Assembly (NCBI RefSeq): GCF_004362745.1
Contig: NZ_SNXY01000006.1
Location: 992,001-1,056,000 of the forward strand
Length of the DNA: 64,000 bases
Source of the DNA: Oharaeibacter diazotrophicus
GTDB taxonomy: Bacteria > Pseudomonadota > Alphaproteobacteria > Rhizobiales > Pleomorphomonadaceae
Reading direction: 5' to 3'
Under the pieces are notes generated by a model that was given only the letters and a program-made list of their open reading frames with translations, searched no databases and was not told the origin of the DNA. Positions 54,993 through 64,000 of this stretch are shown piece by piece; positions within the stretch are counted from its first letter, which is position 1, and each line of letters begins with the position of its first letter. A program made the position numbers and the translations under genes.

Positions 54993-57185
54993 ATGACCCG
55001 GACGACCCTTCGCGGCGCCCTCGCCCTGGCGTTGCTGTCGACCACCGCGATCGCAGCCGGCGCCGCGCCCGTCTTCAACCGCGTCGCCACCTTCGAGGTT
55101 ACCGACAACCTCCCCGAGGACGCCCGCGGCAAGCCGTCGGTCGCCGAGATCGTCTCCGCGACCGCCGACGGCAACACGCTGGTCTACACCGACAGCCCGC
55201 AGCAGGGCGTCGGCATCGTCGACATCACCGATCCCGCCGCGCCGAAGGCCGCCGGCTTCGTCGCCCTCGGCGGCGAGCCGACGTCGGTCAAGGTCGTCGG
55301 CGGCAAGGCGCTGGTCGGCGTGGTGACGTCGAAGAGCAAGGCCGAGCCGTCGGGCCACCTCGCGGTGGTAGACATCGCCTCGAAGACGGTCGAGTCCACC
55401 TGCGACCTCGGCGGCCAGCCGGACTCCGTCGCCGTCTCGCCCGACAAGGCCTACATGGCGATCGCGATCGAGAACGAGCGCGACGAGGAGGTCGCCAAGG
55501 GCGATCTGCCGCAGCTGCCGGGCGGCTTCGTCGCCGTGCTGAAGCTCGACGGCGGCCTGCCGGCCTGCGCCGGCCTCGCCAAGGTCGACGTCACCGGCCT
55601 CGCGGCGGTCGCGCCGGAGGATCCGGAGCCCGAATTCGTCTCGATCAACGGCCGCAACGAGGCCGTGGTGACGCTGCAGGAGAACAACCACCTCGTGGTG
55701 ATCGACCTGGCCACCGCCAAGGTCGTGAACCACTTCTCCGCCGGCACGGTGACGCTCGAGCAAGTCGACACCGAGAAGGACGGCGTGATCGACCTCTCGG
55801 GCACGAAGAAGGACGTCGCCCGCGAGCCCGACGGCGTCGTCTGGCTCGACGACGACCGCTTCGCCACCGCCAACGAGGGCGACTGGAAGGGCGGCACCCG
55901 CGGCTTCACCGTCTGGAACAAGGACGGCACCGTCGTCTACGAATCCGGCGCGTCGCTCGAGCACGAGGTGGTCGCGCTCGGCCACTACAACGACAAGCGC
56001 AACAAGAAGGGCATCGAGATCGAGGGCGTCGAGGCCGGCAGCTTCGACGGCGACCGCCTGCTGTTCGTCGCCTCCGAACGCGCCTCGGTGGTCGCGGTCT
56101 ACCGCGACGGCGCCACGCCCGAACTCCTCCAGATCCTGCCGTCGGGCATCGGTCCCGAGGGCGTGCTGGCGATCCCCGCGCGCAACCTCCTCGTCACCGC
56201 CAACGAGACCGACCTCGTCGAGGACGGCGGCGTGCGCGCCCACGTCATGATCTACGCCCGCGCGGAGGGCACCCCGGCCTATCCGACCATCCACTCGGCG
56301 AAGACCGCCGACGGCCTGCCGATCCCGTTCGGCGCGCTGTCGGGCCTCGCCGCCGACCACGCCGAGGCCGGCAAGCTCTACGCCGTCTCCGACTCGGTCT
56401 ATTCGACCGGCCGCATCCTGACGATCGACGCCAAGACCACGCCGGCGACGATCACCGGCGCGCTCACCGTCACCCGTGGCGGCAAGCCGGCCGAGAAGCT
56501 CGACCTCGAGGGCATCGCCACCCGCGACGGCGGCGGCTTCTGGCTGGCCTCGGAAGGCAACCCGAAGAAGGAGCTCAAGAACCTCCTGCTGAAGGTCTCC
56601 GCCGAGGGCGCGATCGAGGAGGAGATCGAACTGCCGGCCGAGATCACCGCCGGCATGACCAACTACGGCTTCGAGGGCGTCACCACCACCGGCGCCGGCG
56701 CGGACGAGACCGTCTGGCTCGCGGTCCAGCGCGGCTGGGAGTCCGATCCGAAGGGCACCACCAAGCTGCTGTCCTACAAGCCGGCCACCAAGGCCTGGGG
56801 CGTGGTGCACTACCCGCTCGACGCCGCCGCCGAGGGCGCCTGGGTCGGCCTGTCCGAGGTCACCGCGGTCGGCGACCGCCTCGTCCTGATCGAGCGCGAC
56901 AACCAGATCGGCCCGAAGGCGCGTCTGAAAGCCCTGACCTCGGTGTCGCTCGCCGGCCTCGTGCCGGCCGCGGTCGGCGCCGCCGAGATCCCGACCGTGA
57001 CCAAGACGGCTGTCCGCGACCTCGTGCCCGACCTCGCCGCCTTCCACGGCTTCGTGGTCGACAAGGTCGAGGGCTTCACCGTGGACGCGGCCGGCGATGC
57101 TTATGTCGTGACCGACAACGACGGCGTCGACGACAGCTCGGGCGAAACCTACTTCCTGAAGCTCGGCAAGCTTCCGACGCCCTGA
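54993..57185 (+). CDS. Secreted phytase-like / beta-propeller protein
   Basis: A 730 aa exported protein. The signal peptide is residues 1-25 (LRGALALALLSTTAIAAGAAP). The N-terminal half (about 30-430) reads as repeated propeller blades (VGIVDITDPAAPKAAGFVALGGEP, HLAVVDIASKTVESTCDLGGQPDSVAVSP, HLVVIDLATAKVVNHFSAG). The C-terminal half (about 450-725) matches the esterase-like phytase family (PFGALSGLAADHAEAGKLYAVSDSVYSTGRILTID, KLDLEGIATRDGGGFWLASEGNP, GFVVDKVEGFTVDAAGDAYVVTDNDGVDD). The family binds Ca2+, but the substrate is unproven. It is monocistronic, convergent with a small gene at 57268. Confidence 0.83.
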   Translation: MTRTTLRGALALALLSTTAIAAGAAPVFNRVATFEVTDNLPEDARGKPSVAEIVSATADGNTLVYTDSPQQGVGIVDITDPAAPKAAGFVALGGEPTSVKVVGGKALVGVVTSKSKAEPSGHLAVVDIASKTVESTCDLGGQPDSVAVSPDKAYMAIAIENERDEEVAKGDLPQLPGGFVAVLKLDGGLPACAGLAKVDVTGLAAVAPEDPEPEFVSINGRNEAVVTLQENNHLVVIDLATAKVVNHFSAGTVTLEQVDTEKDGVIDLSGTKKDVAREPDGVVWLDDDRFATANEGDWKGGTRGFTVWNKDGTVVYESGASLEHEVVALGHYNDKRNKKGIEIEGVEAGSFDGDRLLFVASERASVVAVYRDGATPELLQILPSGIGPEGVLAIPARNLLVTANETDLVEDGGVRAHVMIYARAEGTPAYPTIHSAKTADGLPIPFGALSGLAADHAEAGKLYAVSDSVYSTGRILTIDAKTTPATITGALTVTRGGKPAEKLDLEGIATRDGGGFWLASEGNPKKELKNLLLKVSAEGAIEEEIELPAEITAGMTNYGFEGVTTTGAGADETVWLAVQRGWESDPKGTTKLLSYKPATKAWGVVHYPLDAAAEGAWVGLSEVTAVGDRLVLIERDNQIGPKARLKALTSVSLAGLVPAAVGAAEIPTVTKTAVRDLVPDLAAFHGFVVDKVEGFTVDAAGDAYVVTDNDGVDDSSGETYFLKLGKLPTP

Positions 57186-57215
57186 TCGGCGCCGATACGA
57201 CCGACGACCCGACGG

Positions 57216-57269
57216 GGCGCGCCGAACCACGGCGCGCCACGTTCCGTTTCGAGCGGGCGCAGCCCGCTC
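57216..57269. terminator. Two hairpins between convergent genes
   Basis: GGCGCGCC occurs at 57216-57223 and 57231-57238 and can pair with itself across a 7-base loop. A second stem GAGCGGGC / GCCCGCTC (57251-57258 with 57262-57269) follows. They lie between the phytase-like gene and the convergent small gene ending at 57268. Confidence 0.5.
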
Positions 57270-57519
57270 AGGCGAGAATGCCGCCGCCCCGTGCGCCGCC
57301 CGGCGCCGCGCCCCCGGGTCCGCCCGCGCCGCCGTCGCCGCGTCCGAGCCGGACCAGCAGCTTGCGCAGCGCCAAGGCCTCGAGGTCGCGCGGCGCGGCC
57401 GACGCCGGCCCGACGATCGATACCTCGGTCCCCGTCGCGCCGTCGATCGCCGCGACCTTGACCTGCCGGCCGATCACGGTGTGCTCGAAGTAGATCTCGT
57501 CGGCCCGCGGTCCGGCCAT
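57268..57519 (-). CDS. Small conserved alphaproteobacterial protein, DUF6898-like
   Basis: An 83 aa cytosolic protein of unknown function. The first 52 residues (EIYFEHTVIGRQVKVAAIDGATGTEVSIVGPASAAPRDLEALALRKLL) are well patterned, as I recall for the DUF6898 group, and the tail is Gly/Pro-rich. The start at 57519 is the only reasonable ATG. It lies 112 bases downstream of the L,D-transpeptidase stop, with a strong hairpin between, so it is probably its own unit. The family name is from memory and needs a search. Confidence 0.6.
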   Translation of the reverse strand: MAGPRADEIYFEHTVIGRQVKVAAIDGATGTEVSIVGPASAAPRDLEALALRKLLVRLGRGDGGAGGPGGAAPGGARGGGILA

Positions 57520-57547
57520 GGCGCCGCCCTCCCCGATCCGGAGACGC

Positions 57548-57585
57548 GAAGGCCCGCCGGATCACGCTGGATCCGGCGGGCCTTC
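57548..57585 (-). terminator. 16-bp stem-loop after the L,D-transpeptidase
   Basis: Bases 57548-57563 pair perfectly with 57570-57585 around a 6-base loop. It lies 46 bases past the transpeptidase stop and just before the 57519 start. Strong, with no T run on the minus strand. Confidence 0.65.
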
Positions 57586-57631
57586 ACTGGAAGTCGTGTC
57601 GTCGGCCACGCCGCGTCGCGGCGGGCGGCCG

Positions 57632-58891
57632 TCACTGCGCGGCGACCTCGAGGCCGTCGCGCTGGTAGATGTCGTCGCGGAACTGGACGATGCCGTCCGG
57701 CGTCGCCCAGGCGGTGACGTACTGGAAGTAGAGCGGCACCGGATCGGCCACCGGCGCGTCGATGCGCTCGCCCGAGGTCATCGCCTGGATGATGCGCTCC
57801 TGCGGCCAGTCGGTGGTGTTCTTCAGGATCCAGAACACGTACTCGCGCACGTTCTGCACGCGCACGCAGCCCGAGGAGTGGAAGCGCGCGTTCTCGCCGA
57901 ACAGGCCCTTCGAGGGCGTGTCGTGCATGTAGACGCCTTCCGGCGAGGGGAACTCGATCTTGACCGAGCCCATCGAATTGAGGTCGCCCGGATCCTGGCG
58001 GAACATGTAGTTGACCGCTTCGTCCGAGTTCCAGTTGATGTTGCGCCAGTCGAGCTCGGTGCCGCGCTGGTCGTAGATGTGGATCTTCTGCCGGTCCAGG
58101 TATCCCGAGTCCTGCTGCATCTTCGGGATCAGGTCCTTGATGATGATGGACTTCGGGACCGTCCAGAACGGATTGAACTTGATCAGGTTGATCTTCGACA
58201 CCAGAAGCGGCGTCTGGCGGTCGATCTTGCCGACCACCGCCTGATGGCGGGAATGGACGAGGTCCGCGTCGACGGTCTCGATCTCGGCGCCGGGGATGTT
58301 GACCATCACGTAGCGGCCGCCGAGGTCGCCGGCGAAGGTGCGCGCACGCACTAGGTTGACCTCGAGCTGGCGCAGCCGGACGTCGACCGGCACGTTGAGT
58401 TGGCGCAGCGTGTCACCGGCGACGACGCCGTCGGCGTTGAGGCCGTGGCGGAGCTGGAAACGGCGGACCGCGTCGTCGACGAAGGTGTCGAAGCTGTCGG
58501 CGTTGCCGCCGCTGGCCGAGATGTCGCCGGTGACGGCGAGGCGTTGGCGCAGGGCGACCACGTTGCCGCTGCGCACGCCGATCTTCAGCGTCTGCTCGCC
58601 GGGCACGGTGTTCCAGCCGCCGCGGGCGGCGATGTCGGAATAGGTGGCGATCGCCTGCTCGGTGTAGCCGGCGGTCGCCGACGACAGCGTCGGACGCGCC
58701 GAGCGGATCGGCGCCTGCTGCGGACCGGAGGTGTCGAAATTCTCGAACCACTCGGTCTGCGCCATCAGCGTCTGCGCCTCGGCCGAGAAGGCCGCGGCGG
58801 AGAACCCGGCGGCGAGGCCGGCCTTCAGCACGGCGCGGCGGCTCGGCGCGGCGCGATGGGTCGTCGAGGCGATCGTCTGCCGAAGGGTCAC
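57632..58891 (-). CDS. Tat-exported L,D-transpeptidase (YcbB-like)
   Basis: A 419 aa murein cross-linking enzyme (3-3 bonds or lipoprotein attachment). The N terminus has a twin-arginine signal (SRRAVLKAGLAAGFSAAAFSAEA). A peptidoglycan-binding domain (about 95-150, FDTFVDDAVRRFQLRHGLNADGVVAGDTLRQLN) is followed by the YkuD catalytic domain, with catalytic Cys342 in HSSGCVRV and an upstream His in YMHDTPSK. No ATG suits, so I use GTG at 58891, which leads straight into the signal. The frame open to 59251 is not signal-like. Upstream is the small RNA region. Confidence 0.88.
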   Translation of the reverse strand: MTLRQTIASTTHRAAPSRRAVLKAGLAAGFSAAAFSAEAQTLMAQTEWFENFDTSGPQQAPIRSARPTLSSATAGYTEQAIATYSDIAARGGWNTVPGEQTLKIGVRSGNVVALRQRLAVTGDISASGGNADSFDTFVDDAVRRFQLRHGLNADGVVAGDTLRQLNVPVDVRLRQLEVNLVRARTFAGDLGGRYVMVNIPGAEIETVDADLVHSRHQAVVGKIDRQTPLLVSKINLIKFNPFWTVPKSIIIKDLIPKMQQDSGYLDRQKIHIYDQRGTELDWRNINWNSDEAVNYMFRQDPGDLNSMGSVKIEFPSPEGVYMHDTPSKGLFGENARFHSSGCVRVQNVREYVFWILKNTTDWPQERIIQAMTSGERIDAPVADPVPLYFQYVTAWATPDGIVQFRDDIYQRDGLEVAAQ

Positions 58892-59119
58892 GACTGGTCT
58901 CAGCTCCCGTGATGCCGACCGAGGGCCGGGACGGTCGATCTGGTCGCCCCGTTCCACCGGACATGGTGAACGAACGGAACACGACAATGGATAACGAATC
59001 TCTACCGCACCGCGGCAGAGGCCGCCGCGAGGGGCGTCATCGAAAGTTCGATAGGGCCGAACCTTGGCGAAATCGGGACGTCGAGGCAAGGCGCCGACGC
59101 CGCACGGGAGCCATGCGGA

Positions 59120-59265
59120 CGAAAAAAGACCCCGGGTTGGAAGGGACCCGGGGTCTAGACCACGTCTCGGGAGGAGAGACGCTTCTTCGGGTTCGACCCG
59201 GGGCCGGCGGGGAGAGGAACCGGACCGGGTGGGAGGTGAACCCGAACACATTCACACTGTGTCGC
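59120..59265 (-). ncRNA. Candidate small RNA with anti-Shine-Dalgarno hairpins
   Basis: Read on the minus strand: ACACA/TGTGT base pairs near the 5' side; stem CGGGT/ACCCG (59226-59230 with 59240-59244) with loop TCACCTCCC; stem CGTCTC/GAGACG (59063+100: 59163-59168 with 59176-59181) with loop TCCTCCC; then a 10-bp terminator stem (59128-59137 with 59146-59155) followed by TTTTTT. CCTCC-type loops with a U-run terminator are the layout of alphaproteobacterial anti-SD trans-acting RNAs (for example the alpha-r14/NfeR1 and CcsR groups). The 5' end near 59265 is estimated from the AT-rich TATTAA just upstream. Confidence 0.6.
59122..59155 (-). terminator. Intrinsic terminator with U6 tail
   Basis: Perfect 10-bp stem (59128-59137 with 59146-59155), 8-base loop, followed on the minus strand by six T (59127-59122). 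The best Rho-independent terminator in the window besides the tRNA one. The nearest protein gene that could use it ends 490 bases away and has its own hairpin. Confidence 0.88.
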
Positions 59266-59272
59266 GAAACGA

Positions 59273-59288
59273 TTAATAAGTGGTTAAC
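59273..59288. promoter_or_regulatory. Perfect CtrA full site
   Basis: TTAA (59273-59276), seven bases TAAGTGG, TTAAC (59284-59288): exactly the TTAA-N7-TTAAC consensus of the CtrA regulator. It overlaps the AT-rich promoter patch of the candidate small RNA on the minus strand. Such a site is rare by chance at about 70 percent G+C. Confidence 0.7.
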
Positions 59289-59580
59289 GGAAAGTCGTCG
59301 AGGCGCACCTTCGTCGAAATCGACACGATCCACAGGGGATGCCGCGAGATGGCGCCCCGCCGTAGACTTACGGACGGCGAGGTCAGGCGGAAGCGACGTC
59401 TGGGCCGTGTCTCGCCCGCTACGTGGACGCATGTCCGAGCTGCTGGCCATGCACGGAGAGATATACCAGCTTCTGCGGATCTCGACGGTCGAGCCATGCG
59501 AATTCGGCGGTCATTTCTGCATTGCAAAACAACAACTGCTTGTCATCGTTCGATGTTTTGCCACGGGTCGACAACGCGAA

Positions 59581-59606
59581 ACCCGGCCGGAACGTTCCGG
59601 CCGGGT
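59581..59606 (-). terminator. 26-base perfect palindrome after phospholipase C
   Basis: ACCCGGCCGGAAC (59581-59593) is followed at once by its exact complement (59594-59606), and on the minus strand by TTTCG. It lies 38 bases past the phospholipase stop and is its likely terminator. Confidence 0.7.
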
Positions 59607-59643
59607 CGCGTCGACTTGGCTCCGGTGCGGTCGGCGGCGGCGG

Positions 59644-61725
59644 TCAGGCCGCGCCGATCGCCGGGTCGCTGTAGCTCGGCTTGCCGTTCTCGACGTGGCC
59701 GGCGAACTGCTGGCGGAAGCCGGCGACACCGAGGACGGTGACGACGAGGTCGTACCATCCGGCATTTCCCTTGGCCGAGACGCGCACCACGGCGCTCTTG
59801 CCCGGGGCGATCGCCCGGTTGGTCGCCTTGCCGGTGTAGACGTTCGCGATCCGGGCGACCACGGCGGCCGTGCCGGTGTTGCGGATCTGCAACGTCACCG
59901 CGGTGGCGGCGTGGTCGGTCGACGAGGTCACGGCGAGGCTCTTGGCCGCGACGGCCATCTTGCCGCGCAGGGCGCGGTAGAAGCCGTTCGGACCGTGGAC
60001 GGTGACCTCGTAGGTCGAACCGGCCGCAAGCGCGAGCGCGTCGTTCAGCTTGGCGCGGGCACCGACGGTGTGGCCGCGCGGGGCGATCACGTCGCCGGCG
60101 GTGCGGACGTGGAAGAAGGCGGCGACACCGCTGCCGGCGTTGCGCATGGCGAGCGAGACCGTGCCCTTCGCCGGCTCTGCGACCAGATCGGCGTCGATGC
60201 GGTAGGGCAGCGGCCGGGCGGGACGCATGCCCTTCTCCTGGCCCGGCAGCGTCTGCTTGGCCGGCACCACGGCGTGGTAGTCGTCGTAGCGCTTGGTACG
60301 GTCGGCGGGGGCGTATTTCGCGGTCGACGGCAGGCGCGGCACCTTGGAGTCGGCGCGGGTGAAGTCGAACGCGGTGGTGAGGTCGCCGGCGACGGCTCGG
60401 CGCCACGGCGTGATGTTGTCCTCGCGGATATCCGGATGATCCTTCTCGAAGCGCTTCTCGATGAAGCGGATCACCGAGGTGTGGTCGAACACCTGCGAGT
60501 TCACCCAACCGCCCTTGGACCACGGCGAGATCGCCAGCATCGGCACGCGCGAGCAGAAGCCGTAGGGTCCCTTCTCCGGGTGGGAGGCCGAACCCTCGAA
60601 GATCTCGTTCTCGATCGACACCGTCGACTTGCCGTGGGCCGGCGACATCGGCGCGGTCGGCGGCACCACGTGGTCGTAGAAGCCGCCGTTCTCGTCGTAA
60701 TTGATGATCAGGACGGTCTTGGCCCAGACCTCCGGATTGGCGGTGAGGATGTCGAGGATCTGGGAGATGTACCAGGCGCCGTAGTTCGGGATCCAGTTCG
60801 GATGCTCCGAATAGGCTTCCGGCGCGGCGATGTAGGACACCTTCGGCAGCCGGCCGGCCTTGACGTCGGCGGCGAAGACGTCGAACAGCGTGCCGCCGAC
60901 CTTGATGTTGGTGCCGGTGCGGGCGCGCTGGGCGAGCGGCGAGCCCTCGGCCGCGTTCTGGTACTGGTGGAAGTAGAGCAGCGAGTTGTCGCCGTAGTTG
61001 CCGATGTAGGGGTCGCCGGTCCAGCCCCAGAAGCCGGCCTGGGTGAGGCCGTCGCCGACGTCCTGGTAGACCTTCCAGGAGATGCCCGCCTTCTGCAGCC
61101 GCTCGGGGAAGGTCGACCAGTCGTAGCCCGCCTCGGCGTTGTCGATCACCGGGCCGCCGCCCTTGCCGTCGTTGCCGACCCAGCCGGAGAACATGTGGTA
61201 GCGGTTCGGGTCGGTCGGGCCGATCAGCGAACAGAAATAGTTGTCGCAGACGGTGAAGGCGTCGGCGAGCGCGAAGTGGTAGGGGATGTCCTTGCGCAGG
61301 TAGTAGGTCATCGCCGCCACGCCCTTGGCGGGGATCCACTGGTCGTACTTGCCCTCGTTCCACGCCATCTGGCCGTCGGCCCAGCCGTGGGCGACGTCCT
61401 CGAGGAACTTCTCGCCGAAGTTCGCATCCGGCCGGAACGGCAGCACGTCGCCCGTCGGCGAGGGCTGCGCCCACACGGTCTTGCCGGTCGAGAGCCGCAC
61501 CGGACGCGGGTCCTCGAAGCCGCGGACGCCGCGCATCGTGCCGAAATAGTGGTCGAACGACCGGTTCTCCTGCATCAGCACGACGATGTGCTCGACGTCG
61601 CGGATGGTGCCGGTACGGACCTCCGCGGGAATCGCGAGCGCGCGCTCGATGCTGCCGGTCATCGACGCGGCGAAGGCGCCGCTGCCGATCAGTTTCAGGA
61701 ATTCGCGCCGATCGTTCGCGGCCAT
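59644..61725 (-). CDS. Phosphocholine-specific phospholipase C
   Basis: A 693 aa Tat-exported enzyme (signal RREFLKLIGSGAFAASM, residues 6-22) of the PlcC/acid phosphatase family. It would split phosphatidylcholine to diacylglycerol and phosphocholine. Family motifs are VEHIVVLMQENRSFDHYFGTMRGVRG (catalytic Thr/Asn region), ILIINYDENGGFYDHVVPPTAP, RVPMLAISPWSKGGW and IRFIEKRF. Two C-terminal Ig-like DUF756 repeats (about 500-590 and 600-690) follow. Released choline could feed betaine pathways like the one at 16-27 kb. No pho box stands out upstream. Confidence 0.93.
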   Translation of the reverse strand: MAANDRREFLKLIGSGAFAASMTGSIERALAIPAEVRTGTIRDVEHIVVLMQENRSFDHYFGTMRGVRGFEDPRPVRLSTGKTVWAQPSPTGDVLPFRPDANFGEKFLEDVAHGWADGQMAWNEGKYDQWIPAKGVAAMTYYLRKDIPYHFALADAFTVCDNYFCSLIGPTDPNRYHMFSGWVGNDGKGGGPVIDNAEAGYDWSTFPERLQKAGISWKVYQDVGDGLTQAGFWGWTGDPYIGNYGDNSLLYFHQYQNAAEGSPLAQRARTGTNIKVGGTLFDVFAADVKAGRLPKVSYIAAPEAYSEHPNWIPNYGAWYISQILDILTANPEVWAKTVLIINYDENGGFYDHVVPPTAPMSPAHGKSTVSIENEIFEGSASHPEKGPYGFCSRVPMLAISPWSKGGWVNSQVFDHTSVIRFIEKRFEKDHPDIREDNITPWRRAVAGDLTTAFDFTRADSKVPRLPSTAKYAPADRTKRYDDYHAVVPAKQTLPGQEKGMRPARPLPYRIDADLVAEPAKGTVSLAMRNAGSGVAAFFHVRTAGDVIAPRGHTVGARAKLNDALALAAGSTYEVTVHGPNGFYRALRGKMAVAAKSLAVTSSTDHAATAVTLQIRNTGTAAVVARIANVYTGKATNRAIAPGKSAVVRVSAKGNAGWYDLVVTVLGVAGFRQQFAGHVENGKPSYSDPAIGAA

Positions 61726-62157
61726 TTCTCCACCCCGTCGTCGTTGGACGTGACGGCCGGAACGCTAGTCGGCCTCGTCCGACACCGCGGTGACGATCTC
61801 GCGAACATTCGATAACATACTGACGTGAATAGATGAAACATGCATGTGCGCGGCAGGTGTGCGCTCGCGCTGGCGGTACGAGGCGCCTTCCGTCCAGGTC
61901 CGGGCGGTGCCGCCGGCGGGCGGCGGGCGTGGCCCGGGCCACTCCGCGACGACACCGAACCTGCGCACCCGCGCCATCGCGCCGATCGGCAGACTGCGGC
62001 TGGACGACGACGGCGCGCGAAGGCAACGGCGCGCGGCGCCGCTGGCGACGCGGTGGCAATGGCAGGCGGCACGACGGCGACGCGGCGCGGGGACCGGGAG
62101 GACCGTGCACGCCGCCCCTCCCCGTCCACCGTCGCCCGGGCTGTGCCGCGCGCCGCC
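61726..62157. other. 432-base region upstream of phospholipase C
   Basis: No gene recognised: plus-strand frames at 61833-62209 are Arg/Pro-rich noise. An AT-rich patch (61803-61845) close to the phospholipase start is the likely promoter. The part 61850-62157 follows the uvrA stop and shows nothing I can name. Confidence 0.5.

Positions 62158-64000
<1,843 letters not shown>

Larger units (their letters stand above)
58892..59643. other. 752-base protein-gene-free region
   Basis: Only short or antisense-style frames occur. It holds the L,D-transpeptidase promoter (58975-59010 has AT-rich sequence), a candidate small RNA with terminator (59120-59265, minus), a CtrA box (59273-59288) and the phospholipase C terminator palindrome (59581-59606). 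The stretch 59300-59570 shows nothing I can name. Confidence 0.6.

Noticed and set aside
61800-61850. Pho box upstream of phospholipase C
   Set aside because: TTTCATC-N4-CACGTCA is too far from the CTGTCAT repeat consensus to claim.

Overview
The window is about 70 percent G+C. Gene content and order point to an alphaproteobacterium of the order Hyphomicrobiales (Rhizobiales). The markers are a divK-pleD operon, an RNase E with a split S1 domain, accB-accC next to aat and a DUF2155 gene, a DinB with an N-terminal zinc ribbon, tandem RIME-like intergenic palindromes and a CtrA full site. Genus and species cannot be fixed from the sequence alone. I see no phage, insertion sequence, CRISPR array or plasmid gene, so this reads as ordinary chromosome with one catabolic island.

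Layout. 1-3.2 kb: arginine catabolism (arginase, cut by the window edge, then ornithine cyclodeaminase) and a cystathionine beta-lyase. 3.5-5.4 kb: a small secreted protein and enolase. 5.9-7.7 kb: pleD and divK, cell-cycle signalling. 7.9-10.2 kb: DUF3572, a BKACE-type enzyme and dinB. 10.3-15.5 kb: vitamin B12 uptake (btuD, btuC, btuB on the minus strand, btuF on the plus strand) with a cobalamin riboswitch on the minus strand beyond btuF. 15.6-16.1 kb: a small membrane protein and tRNA-Asn(GTT). 16.2-27.0 kb: a quaternary-amine island: a betaine-type ABC transporter, a LysR regulator, and a five-gene operon (Rieske oxygenase, its reductase, a Cys/Met-metabolism PLP enzyme and two flavoproteins). 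27.0-34.9 kb: a guanidinium-type SMR exporter, PBP1A, an amidase and RNase E. 34.9-42.7 kb: aminotransferase, M48 protease, DsbA-like protein, aroQ-accB-accC, aat, DUF2155. 42.8-46.7 kb: nucleoside hydrolase, GPH-type transporter, SDR enzyme, ChrR-like cupin. 46.9-49.7 kb: cysK, an AlaX editing protein and a sulfurtransferase. 49.7-54.7 kb: small membrane and secreted proteins, nrdR and glyA. 55-64 kb: a phytase-like secreted protein, an L,D-transpeptidase, a candidate small RNA, a phospholipase C and the 3' part of uvrA.

Three places look most worth following. (1) At 59120-59290 on the minus strand there is a gene-free stretch with a U6 intrinsic terminator, two hairpins whose loops expose CCUCC-type anti-Shine-Dalgarno sequence, and a perfect TTAA-N7-TTAA CtrA site just upstream. 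I read it as a small regulatory RNA under cell-cycle control. (2) The cobalamin riboswitch at 15249-15458 points away from btuF and towards btuB, which starts about 1.15 kb further on. Before reaching btuB its transcript would pass a 21-codon ORF with an ideal ribosome binding site and the whole antisense strand of btuF. (3) The 16.2-27.0 kb island combines betaine transport and Rieske N-demethylation with a C-S/C-O lyase-type PLP enzyme and an HcnB/HcnC-like flavoprotein pair. I know of no described pathway with that combination.
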